A stretch of DNA of 64,000 bases, from NCBI RefSeq assembly GCF_019399895.1, contig NC_091874.1, positions 5,768,501 through 5,832,500 on the forward strand. The letters are read 5' to 3'. This DNA comes from Cardiocondyla obscurior (lineage: Eukaryota > Arthropoda > Insecta > Hymenoptera > Formicidae). Under the pieces are notes generated by a model. The model was given only the letters and a program-made list of their open reading frames with translations, had not been told where the DNA came from and did not search any database. A program made the position numbers and the translations under genes. This document shows positions 37,464 through 50,900 of this stretch, one piece after another (the first letter of the stretch is position 1; each line of letters starts with the position of its first letter).

Positions 37464-40243
37464 ATGCCAGGGGTGTGGAAGTTGCTATGTACGCTGATCT
37501 ATATGGTGAGTGTGCAGCGCCAATTTGCAAATTGGACGGACGCCAGTCGCGTATCCGACCGCGCTCGTACGACGGTTCTCGACTCCTTCAATTTTGAATT
37601 AGCGCCTAACTAACTAAATTAGCACGAAGCTCCCACGAACCGAGAACAACTAGATTATTTCTTAACGTTAATTTCCGATCTCGAGCAACGCGTTAAAAAA
37701 TTGATACAGCACCTGTCTGCAATAGGCTCGGGCAGAATATCGCGAAATTATTTAAATAGTAGCGACGCTGCCGAAGGAACGCTTCGGCCGCTCTCCAATT
37801 AGAAAGGTTCATTAGCGCGAAGCTATCGACGTCGCGAGATGAAGCGTCAGACTCGCTATCGTAATGACGCGCGACGAGCGGCGAACGGGCAGCCGCTAAG
37901 AGGGACAGGGGCACACAGGCAGCGGTGTATCGACTAGCGAGGTCGGCATTACATACGAGACTCGTGACTTGCGTTTCGTCCCGCGCGTCTTCTAGCGGTT
38001 TTCTTTTGTCGGTCAATTAGGCCCTAGAGCCGTGCACGCCGGGCGATCGAGCCTACCACCGGTGAGCCGCGCCGATTCCGATAATGGCTCGTAATTTCAG
38101 GCGCGTTTGGCCAATAGCTCCGCGTCGTCATTAGCGTCGTAGATCCTACAATAATTAATGAGTAACGGTCTCATACGCGCGGGCCAAACCCGAAACGACT
38201 CGCTCGCGTAATAGTCGCTTGACCGCCTAATAACGGCGATACCGTTTCACCGAGGGCCGAAAGCCGCGGGCAAAGAAAAAAAAAAAAAAAAAGAAAAAGA
38301 AGGCTCGTTATTCCCGCGGTAGCGACACTTAGGCCGGCGGGAATTCGCGTTTCCATTTAGATGACAATGCGATGACGCGGCGGGAGCCGCCGCGACAGCT
38401 TGCAAGCGGATATTCGTGCCTACTCTAGGTACCGTTACCCGCGTCTCGGGGGCCCTCTCCTCTCCGCCCGATCCCATTCCCCTCATTCCTTCTCACGTTT
38501 TATTCAGAACTCCAGGTGAAACCTATCGTGTAGACGGTACCGTGCAGCGAGGCATCCGTCTCCGTGGCCTTGCAAAGTAAGTGCTCGTCCCGCTCATAAA
38601 CTGTCGACGATAATTACGCGTCAAGCCCCCCAGACTACTTGAACTACCTGGACGCCGCCTGGAATTTCCTACGGCGCGGAACGCACCGAGCGAGATTAGA
38701 ATCAGAAATTACCGGAGTCACCGTCGATTTACAATTTGAGGAAGGGCGGTAAAGTCGCGGACTTCGCGCGCGAAAGTAGACACTTGCGCCGGCAGCCAAC
38801 GCGCGTTGCACGCGATCTACATCGGAGTTACCAAAGATAAGCCGATAGGTCGGGCGCGCCGAGATTTTACTACTGATTACATTACCGTAATATAAATCCC
38901 CGAGGGATTGAGGAGGGTCAGTAAAATCGGCCGTAAAACTCGCCGGTTCGCGCCGACCCCGATCCGCGGTCTTACGACCGGCACACGCGAACACGCGGCA
39001 CCGACTATTTCCGCTGTCACGAGCACAATTGACTATTCGCAGACGCGCATTAGTATTCGAACGCCACTGGTGCCTCGATGGGAAACTCACCTACCGATGT
39101 GCCTCACGTTCGAGTACCTTAGAATACCGATGCGCGCGGGGTCACAGCCAAGTCCCGGAAAGTCATAAACCACATCTTTTACTTCTGCCTGTGTATGACG
39201 CGGCGGCGCCCACATGGTACACGAATATTACCTGTCATTCTTCAAGAGACAAGAATCACTTTAAGGAAAAAAAAACACCAAAAAAAAAGTACGGTTACTT
39301 TTGAACACGGCCATAATTTTATAATTATTCCCACGATAGATATCGCTGTTTTATTTATATATTAAATGCAGTTCACCAACGAGCTGACGGTAATCTCGGT
39401 TCTTTTTTTAATTGACGGTCTTCGTATACCGGAGAGTCGACCGGGGGTTAGAAATAATCGCGAGGGATGGCTCGGGCAGAATGTACGATCGCACGAAACG
39501 ATGCGGCGCGACACCTCGGCAAAAAGGGTACGCGCCGTGCGTATCCGAGTCCGCCAGGTGCGTAATCATTTCTAATGAAACGTTGTCATTTAACAGTGCG
39601 ATTGTAAGAGCGTAGAAACGTGTTTTCACTTGCGCGAAAAACGACGACCGTTAATGCAGCGGTAAAGACGCTTCTCCCGTTACGGCGATACCGCGCTCGT
39701 TCGTTCACGTAGCGTCTAGGATTTTCTGAGGCCACGGACAGAAGCGTGCGCCCGTGGCGTCCCTTAATTTCCGAAAACGAGGCTTCTCGAGTAAGTATAT
39801 AGATTCGCTCGACGTTAACGGCTCCGATGTCGCAATCGTCCGAAACGAATAGGTAACTCGACGCGACAAATTCGCGGTAACGCTCCAAGCGCAGACGATA
39901 GAATTGTTGCATAATATTAACAGACTCTCGTTTGCTCGCGCCGTGAAGATAAACGAGTCCCGCAAAATATATGCGATGCGACCGCAAGGCAGGTTCTGAG
40001 AAGCAGAATCTAGATCAGATTTAATAGACCAGATACATTGATCTACTTGTACAGTTCTATTGCATCAGTAATGCCGCAAATAAATCTTGACAAAGTACAC
40101 AAAGTCCGAAAGACGTATACATTTAAATTTATCACTGTAATAATTTTCCACAGCATGGGATCGTAATCTAACGCAGTTAATAATTTACAAATTTTGCATT
40201 TATCGTGCACTTGCGCCGCTTTATTAATTCGTAATAAGTATTA

Positions 40244-40274
<31 letters not shown>

Positions 40275-43200
40275 AGGAAAAATTTGAAGAAGAATATATC
40301 TGTTCTTAATAATATATCACACCTTTATCTGCTTCTTGATTTATTAATTTTAGTACAGTAATTATATTTCGGAATCAAATAAAACATCAGCAAGTATATT
40401 CTCGTAGCACCTTTGAAGATATATGGCCGATGATGTTGTCAATTAAATTCAAGAAATTGATAAGAGAGTGTCGTGTTATTAAAGTAATAAATAGCAAAAG
40501 CGACAGTAAATTCAATTATCGTAATCGAGCCGTCTTCGAGACGCTCGGCCCATTAGATATCGCCAGATGGAAACCAGTCGGGCGTCGTAACTGAAACAGC
40601 ATCGTCGCCGTTTACACTTTTGTAATCTCGTTAAGCGTTGCTTTACGCGCGGGCAAAATAATGGCGCGTGCAGTTATCTTCGGTTGACGCGAGAAGTCGG
40701 TGAAAATACACGATAAAAGCCATATGTGCGTCGTGATTAATTTGAGATAGACGTGCCGCAATCCGAGGGACTCTTGTCGCGGCGGCTCGTGCCTCCGCGA
40801 TTACCTCGAATGCCGGCATTAGCGAGGCGAGAGGAATCGTCAGCTCCGATTAAGCCGTGAGAGGTATTTATGACTAAATCACGAGGATTATCCTAGGTCT
40901 AATGGACGGGTGGAGCGAAAATACGCGGGTACTTAAGTTTTCATTACAATCCCATCTGTGTAGAAAACTGCTTTGCGCAAAAAAAGGAGAAGAGTCGCGA
41001 GCGCGGTAATAAACTTTGATTTATCGCTGATCATTTTTCTCGTAAACACATTAGAAGCGATGTTTCAATTACGCTAAGTCGAAAACTTTTCCTCCGTTTT
41101 TTTTTAATACTTTTTTATAATTTTTTTTATATTTTTTCTACAAACAAGTTTATGCAGTACTGCGTCAAAATTTAAATTAATTCGTCTTAATTGCTGTGGA
41201 CGTTTGCGACGTTGTCGAAATTAAAAATTAAGAGCATCTCGGCTTGGTGTCTCGTCCATTCTAAATATTCTTGATGCACTCAAGACTTTGATCGAACGTT
41301 TTTCTCGGGATTTATCACACGATCTCGGTGTACTTTCCGACTCAGCGCCCTTCCTATGAACTTTACCGCAGAGTAATTTTCTTGTATTGCGCGGAAAGTA
41401 GGATCGACAGCCGATCTTTCCGTTTTACGTGCATAACTTCGGAGCCACGTACACATGTGTCAGACAATGAGCAGGAAGCGAAACAGAAATAGAGGATAAT
41501 AAGAAGAGAGGTCACGCGGGTTCAAACGGAGGAAGCGTATTCTTGCAATGTTCTTTAAATGCGCAGGTGGTTGGCTTGAGGAGCGTCAGTAGCAATAGCG
41601 ACATTTGGCCGCTAGAGAGGCCGGAGGGCATGCCGGCCATCCAGTCTTTGGAGGTGATGTGCGGAAAAGATCATATGGACGTCCATCTCTCATTCTCGCA
41701 ACCCTTTGAGGGCATCGTCTCGTCCAAGGGCCAGCATGCGGATCCGCGTTGCATCTACGTGCCGCCGTCCACTGGCCAAACGTTCTTTTCCTTTCGGATA
41801 GCTTATGCCAGGTAAGGAAAAAATCTCAGAGGGATATAATCGTAGATAAGTACACTAACGTGGATAATGAACGCCGGGTGTAATTTTATCGTCAAGAAAA
41901 TTTCACTCTTGCTTCCGCATTTTATTATCATTATTATAATTTATTTGCTTGTTTTTTTTTTATATTTAAATTTGATTTTATTACTTAATAAAATTAGTAT
42001 GTACGTATGCGAGTAAAAACACACATGGCGCGTATTACTTCATTTTTTTACGTCACTCTAGATGTGGTACAAAACCAGACATGCACGGGCAGTTTTACGA
42101 GAATACCGTGGTGGTCCAGTACGATAAAGATTTACTCGAAGTTTGGGACGAGGCTAAGCGGCTGCGATGCGAGTGGTTTAACGATTACGAGAAGACCGCG
42201 TCGAAGCCGCCGATGGTCATCGCTGACCTCGACGTGATACAGCTGGACTTTAGAGGTACGTGCGTCTCGCTATGACGCTTCATGCAAACTTAATTAATTT
42301 AATTAATTTAATCAATGCATTTTTAAGTCATCGGCATAAATTTCCTACAGACAATGTTATTAAAACTGCCGCGTGATTCTGCGCGCACGGGAAACTCTTC
42401 CGCGACTATCATCTGTCGTTGTAAATAATTTTAAGTAGCAGATCGAGTCGAAATATTAAAAAAAAAAATATTGCGGTTAAATGTCCGAGCAAATACGCGC
42501 CGCAATGACCGCTTCTTATTAAAGCGGCACGTATGAGCATTTCGGTTTTGAACGTGCGTTACAAGGGATAGATAGCGGTACATTTAATGCGCGCAAACAT
42601 ATCACGAGGTACGCGTTGCAACTCTCACGCCCGTTTGCGGTTCGCCACAAATGAAACCGCAGTGACATCAGTTAATTTCAGTTTATATGCGTATAACGTG
42701 TATTAAGCGAGCGCGGAAACTTAGACGTGATGTCTGAAAGCACGAATGATCATCGATGCCTTCGATTAATATCGTTTCTCTTCTAATATTAAAGGCACGA
42801 TAATAAGCATCTGTTACATATTTTTATCTTATTTTATTTTAATTTTTTTATTTTTTTTTTTTTTTTTTTTTTTTTGCCGTGAAGACAATTTTTTATGTGT
42901 GTCCATCGCTATTCGCAGGCGACAACGTGGACTGTTGGATGGAAATTCAACACGGCAAGGGTCCATGGGCGCCTCCCGTGTCCGGCATCGTGCCGCTTGG
43001 TTCCACTCTCACTTTGGTCGTTGCCATAAACGATTACCGAGGTAACAAGCTCTCCCCAGATTCATGAAATCTTTTTTTTTTTCCTGACCGCCGACGTAAT
43101 TCTCTGTTACTTAACCGAGCGACTGACAATATAGGTGAGTTTGACATGCGGGTCAAGTCGTGCGTGGCCTCGGACGGTGGCGGTCACACGATACAGCTGA

Positions 43201-44512
43201 GCGACGAGTTCGGATGCGTGTTGCGACCGAAGATGATCAGCCGGTTCTTGAAGGCGCGGGGTTCAGACGATCGCGCGACCGTCATCACGTACGCCTTCTT
43301 CCACGCGTTTAAATTCCCGGACGCGTTAAGCGTTCACATCAAGTGCAAGGTAACGACGCGTGATTATCAGATCATGCCCGACCGTTCGTTTGCAATTAGT
43401 CCCCTCTCGTCGTTTACTCTCCGAATTTTCTCTGATAAATTCGATATGCATTCGCAAAAAGGTGGAAATCTGCCGGCACGGTTGTCTGGACCATTGTCAA
43501 TTGAGCGGCTCCGTAGCTCACTACATTCAGGAGAGAAAGGATCAATTGCGACCGCAGTACATTGAGAGCACGGCAGCCTCCGTCGTCGACAACGAGAACA
43601 ATAGCGCGGATAGAGACAGCGAGGACGCGGATGACAATGCCGAGCAAGGGGACGGCTCTTTGTACGATGACGTTATCCAGAACGGCGATGAAATGGCATC
43701 CATCGGCGGGCACTTCTTGGACGTGGAAAAGTCGATCCCGAAAGCGCAGGCACAGACGAGTAATCGACGAGCGCCGGCGGCGATTGAAACGCAGCATGAC
43801 AGCGAGGACAATGTCGATTTATCGAAGCCGTTCATAGTGAGTAAAAAATTTTTTTTTTTTTTTTTTTTTTTTTTACGCCCGTGGCGTCACGGACTATATA
43901 CATTGTCCCCTTCTTTCTCAGGAACCACCGCGACTGAACAGGTACGAAAACGAGCAGGATCAGTTCCCGCACGGGCCGCGAAATCTCGAGGAAGGGAACG
44001 GCGAGGTGCCGGCGACGCCGCTTTCCGCCGGAGTCACCCGGCGGAAACGTTCGGTGACGGTGACAGACCGGAAAGCGCGTAGCGCAGACGTCGGCGTCAG
44101 TGGCATTTACGAAGTCATTTCCGAGGCGGACCTGGCGTTCAGTCCGGACGCGCACGCCGAGGCAGTAACAGTTTTCCAGGGTAGGATACGCGAGGAAGTC
44201 GTTTACGGAATTTGCCTGCCGATGCCGGGCTTCAGCGCGCTCTTCATCGTCGTTGCGCTCTCTGCCGTGGTTTCCGCCCTCGTCGCGGGCGCGATGCTGC
44301 ACCGATTGCAAGCGCAGCGGGATGTCGCCGCCGCCGGCAGTAGAGAGACCAGCCAGGCCGGAGTGCATGCCAGTAATAACGGCTGGTTGCCTTACGGTTT
44401 GCTCCGCGTACGTTGCGCGATGCGACCAGCTCACCATCCCGATGAGCTGCAGAAGCAGCAGGCAAGCGGAGTCTCCCAGGTTACCGCGGACCCGTCGGTC
44501 GAGCGAGGCTGA
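37464..44512 (+). CDS. ZP-domain transmembrane protein of the apical extracellular matrix (dusky/miniature/dusky-like group)
   Basis: I read seven coding exons: 37464-37505, 41567-41811, 42062-42255, 42919-43041, 43135-43349, 43462-43836 and 43922-44512. All have GT-AG borders and matching phases, giving 594 residues. Exon 1 carries 14 codons (M-P-G-V-W-K-L-L-C-T-L-I-Y-M); with the start of exon 2 it forms a signal peptide. A ZP module follows at about residues 42-285, with Cys at 46, 97 and later and conserved stretches such as FYENTVVVQYD, GDNVDCWMEI, GKGPWA and AFKFPDALSVH, ending in the paired ICRHGC/DHC cysteines. An acidic linker leads to a furin-type site, RRKRS (438-442), a membrane span (about 501-523) and a short tail. 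Family members are secreted apically, shed by cleavage, polymerise through the ZP module and shape cuticle. AATAAA signals occur at 44880-44885 and 44947-44956. Which Drosophila paralogue it matches is unresolved. Confidence 0.9.
38508..38576 (+). other. Possible unused or stop-containing cassette exon inside intron 1 of the ZP gene
   Basis: These 69 bases sit between an acceptor (tttattcag) and a GTAAGT donor. Intron 1 of the ZP gene is phase 0; inserted there, the segment would read AAC TCC AGG TGA, ending the protein three codons later. In another frame it is fully open for 22 codons. It could be a poison exon, an alternative 5' noncoding exon, or a chance splice-site pair. Confidence 0.25.
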
Positions 44513-47500
44513 TAGCGCCTCGCGTCGACTTTAAGACTCCAGGTGCATCTAAGGAGAGACAATGTGCAATAATACGCTGTACAAAGTATCGTAAGTGCGT
44601 TGCTGAACTGGGCACGATTATGTATCGAGAGAACAGCCGCTTCGGCTGAGGAAACACGTTTAAAGGTGAGCCAAAGGAAGCACACCTGTTTGGCACTGTT
44701 GCTCGAGCATCCTCCTGCGAATCGCGCGACAGCACCGAACTCTCGCGAGTCGCAGCATTGAGGACTCCGGTAGGTATTCGCGTTACACTGATTTTTAACA
44801 AAGCTGCTCCACAACTCCTCTCAAAGTATCCCTTTTTTTTTTTTTTTCCATCGTAGTTTTCAATAATCAACGAAGTATTAATAAATACCGCATCGTTATA
44901 AATATATTTTTCCTGAATATTACTCAATAACATTAATATATTTTTTAATAAATAAAACTATAAAAATTATTCGTAATTAATAAAAAAGAAATTATTAATG
45001 TAATTTTAAATGATTAAAAGCAAATGTTAAAAAGATATTTATTACTCTAAAATATAATACAAGTTTTAATGCCATGATTAATTATAAAAGCCGTGGGTGC
45101 ATCGTGAAAAAAAGGGTAACAAGAAAATAATATCGGAAATATTAATAATTGTAGTAGTAGCATATTTATAGGATTAATGTACTTTGTCGTACGAATGGTG
45201 AAGAATAATTCAGAGCTTCGATCGGTTTCAGTGCATCGATCGGTCTTCTAGAATTAAGAGACCTCGATGCATTCGAGATTCTATCGGCAAATGCGGCAAA
45301 TGTTACGAGGCATCGTCTACGATCTAAATAAGCCTTATTTAGATAATTAACAGGTATTTTTTTTTTTACACTGTCTATGAGTCTTTAGGGTACTGAGTCG
45401 TGTTCGGTTCCACGACGCTCTCGTTACGTAGGGATTTTTAATGATTTGCTTTAAGGAGGCTAAAAGTAATATTTATCACGGACGTCGACGAAATACGTTA
45501 ACAATTGCATGAGATATGTTAGCAATTTTTTTTTTCTTTTTTTTTTGTTGGGGGAAGAAAGCCGACACGAGGAAGAATAGACATTCATCTCCGTTCTTTC
45601 ATCTTTTGAAGCTTTCGCAACCTGCGGGTTCGTGCGCGCAAAACTTGGAGAAGGGTTTGCAATTTTTCCCTTTATATTTTACATGTAGATAGACTGTTAC
45701 AAATCAAACAGTGTATTAAGCTATTGCCACAGTACTTTTTGTTATAACCGAATTCTTTTTCTATATACCTGATATACGTAAATAAATATGCTGGAAATGT
45801 CTCTCGAGCAGATAACTTTTCCAAAGATATTTCCGACGATGTGGACGCACTTTTTGCGACGATATTTATGACGGAAATTCGCGTATTAGAATGAGCCTGT
45901 CTCAACTTTTTACTAACCGACGAGCAATAAACGTTTCATGACTTTACTCGTCCAAAGGACTTGCGAGTTGCCAAGTACATAATATTTAAAATTAGATCTT
46001 AAGTTGTTTGTATGAGGTGTACGAAAAGATTTGTCATACGCTTAGATTGAGTAATTTTAATTTAAGCGTAGCTGCACGACCAGCGAACGAGAGTGGTAGA
46101 TGAAACGTGGCGTCGTCTGACAGCGAATGTAAAACATTCGAGCAAAAGTTAGGCGATACAGTATGACTATTTAGTTGAAAGATTTTCCGCGTTTTTATGT
46201 AATATATATAAATAAATAAATAATAATAGCAATTATTATATATTAATAGAACCTTAAATACACGATTAATCCCCGATTATAATTTATTATCTTTGTATAT
46301 AAAAATACATCGACTGCATGATTAATAAAACAATTAAATAGAGATTCGTATGAGGTTAATTAATTAAACGACCGGCGGAAATACGCAACTTTTGGAGCAT
46401 CGTGCGTATTACATTTACTATATCTTAAACGCTAAATAAATTAATTACACATATATAAACTAATGACTGCACACGTTTGTATAACTTACATTGAACTGTT
46501 CAACACGTTCGTTGCCCATTTGCGACTCAGCTTATATTTCGGATAAACTAATATAATAATAATTATTATTATTTTAATTTAAATCGTAGATAAAAATATA
46601 TATAGTTTTATATTCTTGGTGCGGGCAATGAACGTGTTAATTTATTTTCGCATTTTCGACAAGTTTCTCTTAGCAATAATGTATTGATCGGAGTAATAGT
46701 ACGATAAATGCGATAAAAACTTAATAGCTTTTTCATTCGTACGTTTTTTTTTTATGAGCGCTGCTTAATATACATATAGTACATACATAGAACAAAGCAA
46801 ACCTCATCTCATTATCAGACTGCATAATTTATTACTTGCTGTTTTACATAATATTAGTACAGTATTTTGGCACTTCGATATTTTCGCAACTTAAGAAAAA
46901 GCTATTGATGCATACTTTAAATTATGAAATACTTTTATACGATCAAAAGTTTCCCAATTCGGTAATAATATTAAATTTATCGATTGTAAGAAAACGGTTT
47001 ACATTAAAAAATTTTATTTTATTTGCTTATTGCATATAAAATTTCGCTAATTTAACTAACATATAAAATTCTACCTATTTTTCAAAAATTTAGATCAGCA
47101 ATAAATATAAATATAAATAATAAATTTGAATATTTAATACTTTAACAGTAAGATTAATATTGCTTAAATACTACTGTAAAACGATTTCGTAAAAATTTTA
47201 ATTTTATTACCTAGTCGCGTGTTGAGCAACCATTGTTACACGAGATTCCCAAATACCAAAAGAAGAGAGCGAAGGAAGAAACTAAGTACAAACACATAAA
47301 TAAGTAATAAACGCAAAAACAGGTTTGATTATCTTTGACTAAATTTTCGGCGTACCGCCTATCTTTTTGCCTATAAAGGCCTGAGCTTAAGTTTCATTGT
47401 GACGAAGCACAATTCTATGGAGACTGTGACACGTAGCGAAAGAGAGCGACACGTATGTTGCAAATCGTGCGGATAACACCGTCGGCGTTATCACATTAAG

Positions 47501-47958
47501 GAAACGGTAGCTTCGCATAGAATCGTGCTCGCGACACTCGATAGCCTCTACGAAACCTGAAGATTCGCAATTTGAAGACCAGTTTACAGTAGAGTTCCCT
47601 CCCTGGTCTCCTCGTAAAAGATATTCTACTATGCGTGCCCGATTCGCTCGTAATTCCGGATACGCATAAATGTACGTATAAAATGCAATACTGTCAGTTA
47701 ATGGCCAAAGGTATTAGAAACGGCGCGGACGATTTCCGCAGTTCACCGCTGCAATTTTTATATCGGCCGAGCGTTCGCAGCCAAACTAATTTCTTTTTCT
47801 CGCGCGACTCGTTCTATAGAAGCACTGACCTCCGGGGCGTTTCAACGATATTGCGGAAAACCACATAAACCGGTTTTGAAGGCGGAAGCGATACACGCGG
47901 ATAAAATTCGATGGTACTTCCTCCAGTATTAAGATATCAGAATGATCGGAATTCATAA
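44513..47958. other. 3' flanks between the two convergent ZP genes
   Basis: This AT-rich stretch holds the 3' untranslated regions of both genes. Plus-strand AATAAA signals at 44880 and 44947-44956 suit the upstream gene. A minus-strand AATAAA (TTTATT at 47203-47208) suits the downstream one. No other gene is seen. The homopolymer and AT-repeat stretches at 46,200-46,270 and 47,100-47,140 are low-complexity. Confidence 0.5.
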
Positions 47959-50900
47959 CTATGAGTAGAAACACGTTCTCGAAGATTTTTTCGCACCGTT
48001 TTGTTCGACGTTGCAAAACGACTTTTTGGTCCTCGCCGAGAAGGGCCTGAGACGCATGAAGAGATAAGCAGATAGCGCGCACGAGAAAAGTAAAACGGCG
48101 AGAAGTACAATAAGAGTAATCGCGAAACCAGGAGTGGTCATGCAGATCATAGCCGAGTTAGACGTGTTTTCGTGCTGCTGGGGGAACGTCATCGTTGGTC
48201 CGTTCGTCTCGCCGTTGTTTTCGTCAATGGAAAATGTTAGATCGCCGGTGGAAACAACACGAATTATTCGATTTACACCTACGGCTTTTTGTGGATTGTG
48301 TACAATTTCTCGGGATTTTCTTCTTCTCTCGTCGCGAGGTCGTCCGGCCGCTGCCTGCAAATAGGCCTCCAGCGGCAGCGGGATCGGAGGCGGGAGGCCG
48401 TATCCGACGTCTGGATGCACGTTCGCCGACGAGTGGTGATGATGGCTCTCCAGCAGGCTTTGGCTGTCCAGAAGCGACGACTCCGAGCATTGCTCCGGAC
48501 ATTGGTACCGGCATATCTGTATAGTGCACTGGAAATGAACCTCCATCGAGTCCGGAAACTTGAACGCTTGGAAGTGAGCGTACGATAGTACCGACGCCGA
48601 GGCACCGAAATTTTTAATTTTCGTGAATCTGGACATTAATTTCGGTCGCGTGATACAGCCTCTTTGGTCCACTAATTGTATAGGCGCGCGCTTGCCGTCG
48701 TGTGCCATGCAGTTCCTCACGAGCATGTCGAACTTAGAATCGTCGTCTTTAATCGCGAGTACCATCGTCATGGTCTGGCCGATCTTGACCAGCCCCGAGA
48801 CCTCGGACGCCCACGGGCCCTTGCCGACCTGTATCTGCATCCAGCATCCGACGTTGTCGCCAGCGAAGTCCGCGCGCACCACGTCCAGCATGTCCACGGG
48901 AAACGGGCGGAACGTGACCGATTTCTCGTACAAATCGTGCCAGGTGCAGCGTAGCTTACGCGCCTGGTCCCAGACCTCCTGAACTTGAGGATCGTATTGC
49001 ACCACGATGATATTCTCGAAGAATGTCCCGGAGCCGGATTCGGCGCCGTAACCGTACAGCCCGTTCTCCGTATTTCCGGCCGTGCCGCACGCGTGTATGC
49101 TGATTTCAAAGTTGACGGAAGTGCGGCCGAGTCCCGCGGGTAGATGCACGCAGTTGATATTGCTATAGTGGCCTTTGCTGAAAACTATGCCGTAGAATGG
49201 TTTGTCGAATCCTAGATAGACTTTCATCAGGCTCTTTTCGCATTTCACGTCCAGAGACACGATCTTTGGCATGTCGGGCGTCGGCGCCGGCCAAGGTTCC
49301 ACGCCGAGCGCGGTGCTAACGCCGCCGCCAGTCGTATAGATCTTGTCCATGGCCTCTGATTGCGCCTTAGAAGGCGGCAATGGTGGCGGTGGGCCGTGAT
49401 AGGCGACGTTATGATGCGGACGCGGCAAGCTTAACGCACCCCGACTCGGTGGCAGCAGAGAATGGCCTCGGAGGCCACCCGACTTGTAAAGATTTCCTCC
49501 CGCATCTTTGTCCGCTATCGAGTCCAGTGCCAGCTGATCGGAATTAATCAGCTCGTTATCCTGGTGGTTCAGCGGCGAATTCTCATTTCGATTATCTTCT
49601 CCCGGGATCGCCTCCACGACCTCGACCTCTTCGGCTCGGGCCAGCTGGAAGAACACCAACAGTCGCGCGTTGTGACAAGCATACGCTCGTTAAATAATTT
49701 ATGTCACATCTCGTAACGTAAGTTTTGTTCGTTTTTGAGGCCGATATATTTAAGTAATTTATTCGGGAGTTGTGCGGAATATTTTTAAGGAAGGGCATAT
49801 TATTAAAAAAAAATTTTAGGATGACGCGCTGGCCAGCTTTTCGACGTTCTTCCCTTTAAAATGCGATGTATTTATACGAGATAAACGTACCGGGCTCGAT
49901 TCGACTGCGTTCGTTGCATCGTTTCGAAGTAATTCCTTCGAGTATAAGCATAAAAATTATTTTAACATAATTAGAATTTGTCGGTATGTGACATATGATA
50001 GAATCTCTGCTCTTCTTTCTTTTTTTTTATTCCTTAGTCATTAATTATTTATGCCAGCCAGTGGTTTGGAGGTTACATTACCATACCGAGATCTCGTTCG
50101 AAATTTTTATTTTTAGTCATCGAGCGCTTACAAATTTCGTTCGGGATAATAATTTTTATACATTTGCCGAGAAAAAAAAAAAAAAACGGTCGCGCAACGG
50201 TATTTGTTTCTCACGCGCGCGACGGGAAACCTAAGTGTGTCAGCTCGCGTTGCACCCGAGAAATGCGGGCTCGATCGTTCGATTATCCGACAATCGGACA
50301 TACGAAATGACTGTCGAAAGAGTTATTTCCGGCGGCGCGACAGCCGAGGGCGAGTCCGCGGCGACGAGGAGGACCCTGTTCGGAGTGACCGGCGAATGTA
50401 GAACTGGAGAACGTGCGCGACCAGCGGGGTTAAGGGGGTTGCGAAGGTGCAAAGGTAGGGAGCTCGTGGAATAGGAGCAGCCGGTCGTCCGTTTGTAGAA
50501 CTGTGCGTTATAGTGGTCGATTGCGTCACGCGTGACCTTAGGGCATAACGGACCACCCGTGTCTTTAGCCGCGGGTCAATCGGCCGGTTCCGCGCACATG
50601 TTCGGCGGCTTCTCTTCTACCCTCCCCGTCTTCCACCGTCCGTCTGTTTACCCGTCCCGTCCCGTCATGGATTTTCAATGTGCGCGTCCCATAATTCGAA
50701 GGAGGCCTACCGCGGCTCCCGCGCCGTCACGGGCCTCAACCGCGGAGATTTTCGAGCAAAGCGGCTACCGATGGATCTCTCGTGAATAAAAGTAGAATAA
50801 AAATGACAAAAATATTAAAACCCGCGCGAGAGATGAAAATGAGTACACACGAACGTCCACGTTTGAACTTTACGTACAGCGGAATTAATTGAGCAAATGT

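Noticed and set aside
48768..49109. Open frames on both strands inside the dusky-like exon
   Set aside because: These are shadows of the strongly conserved ZP frame.
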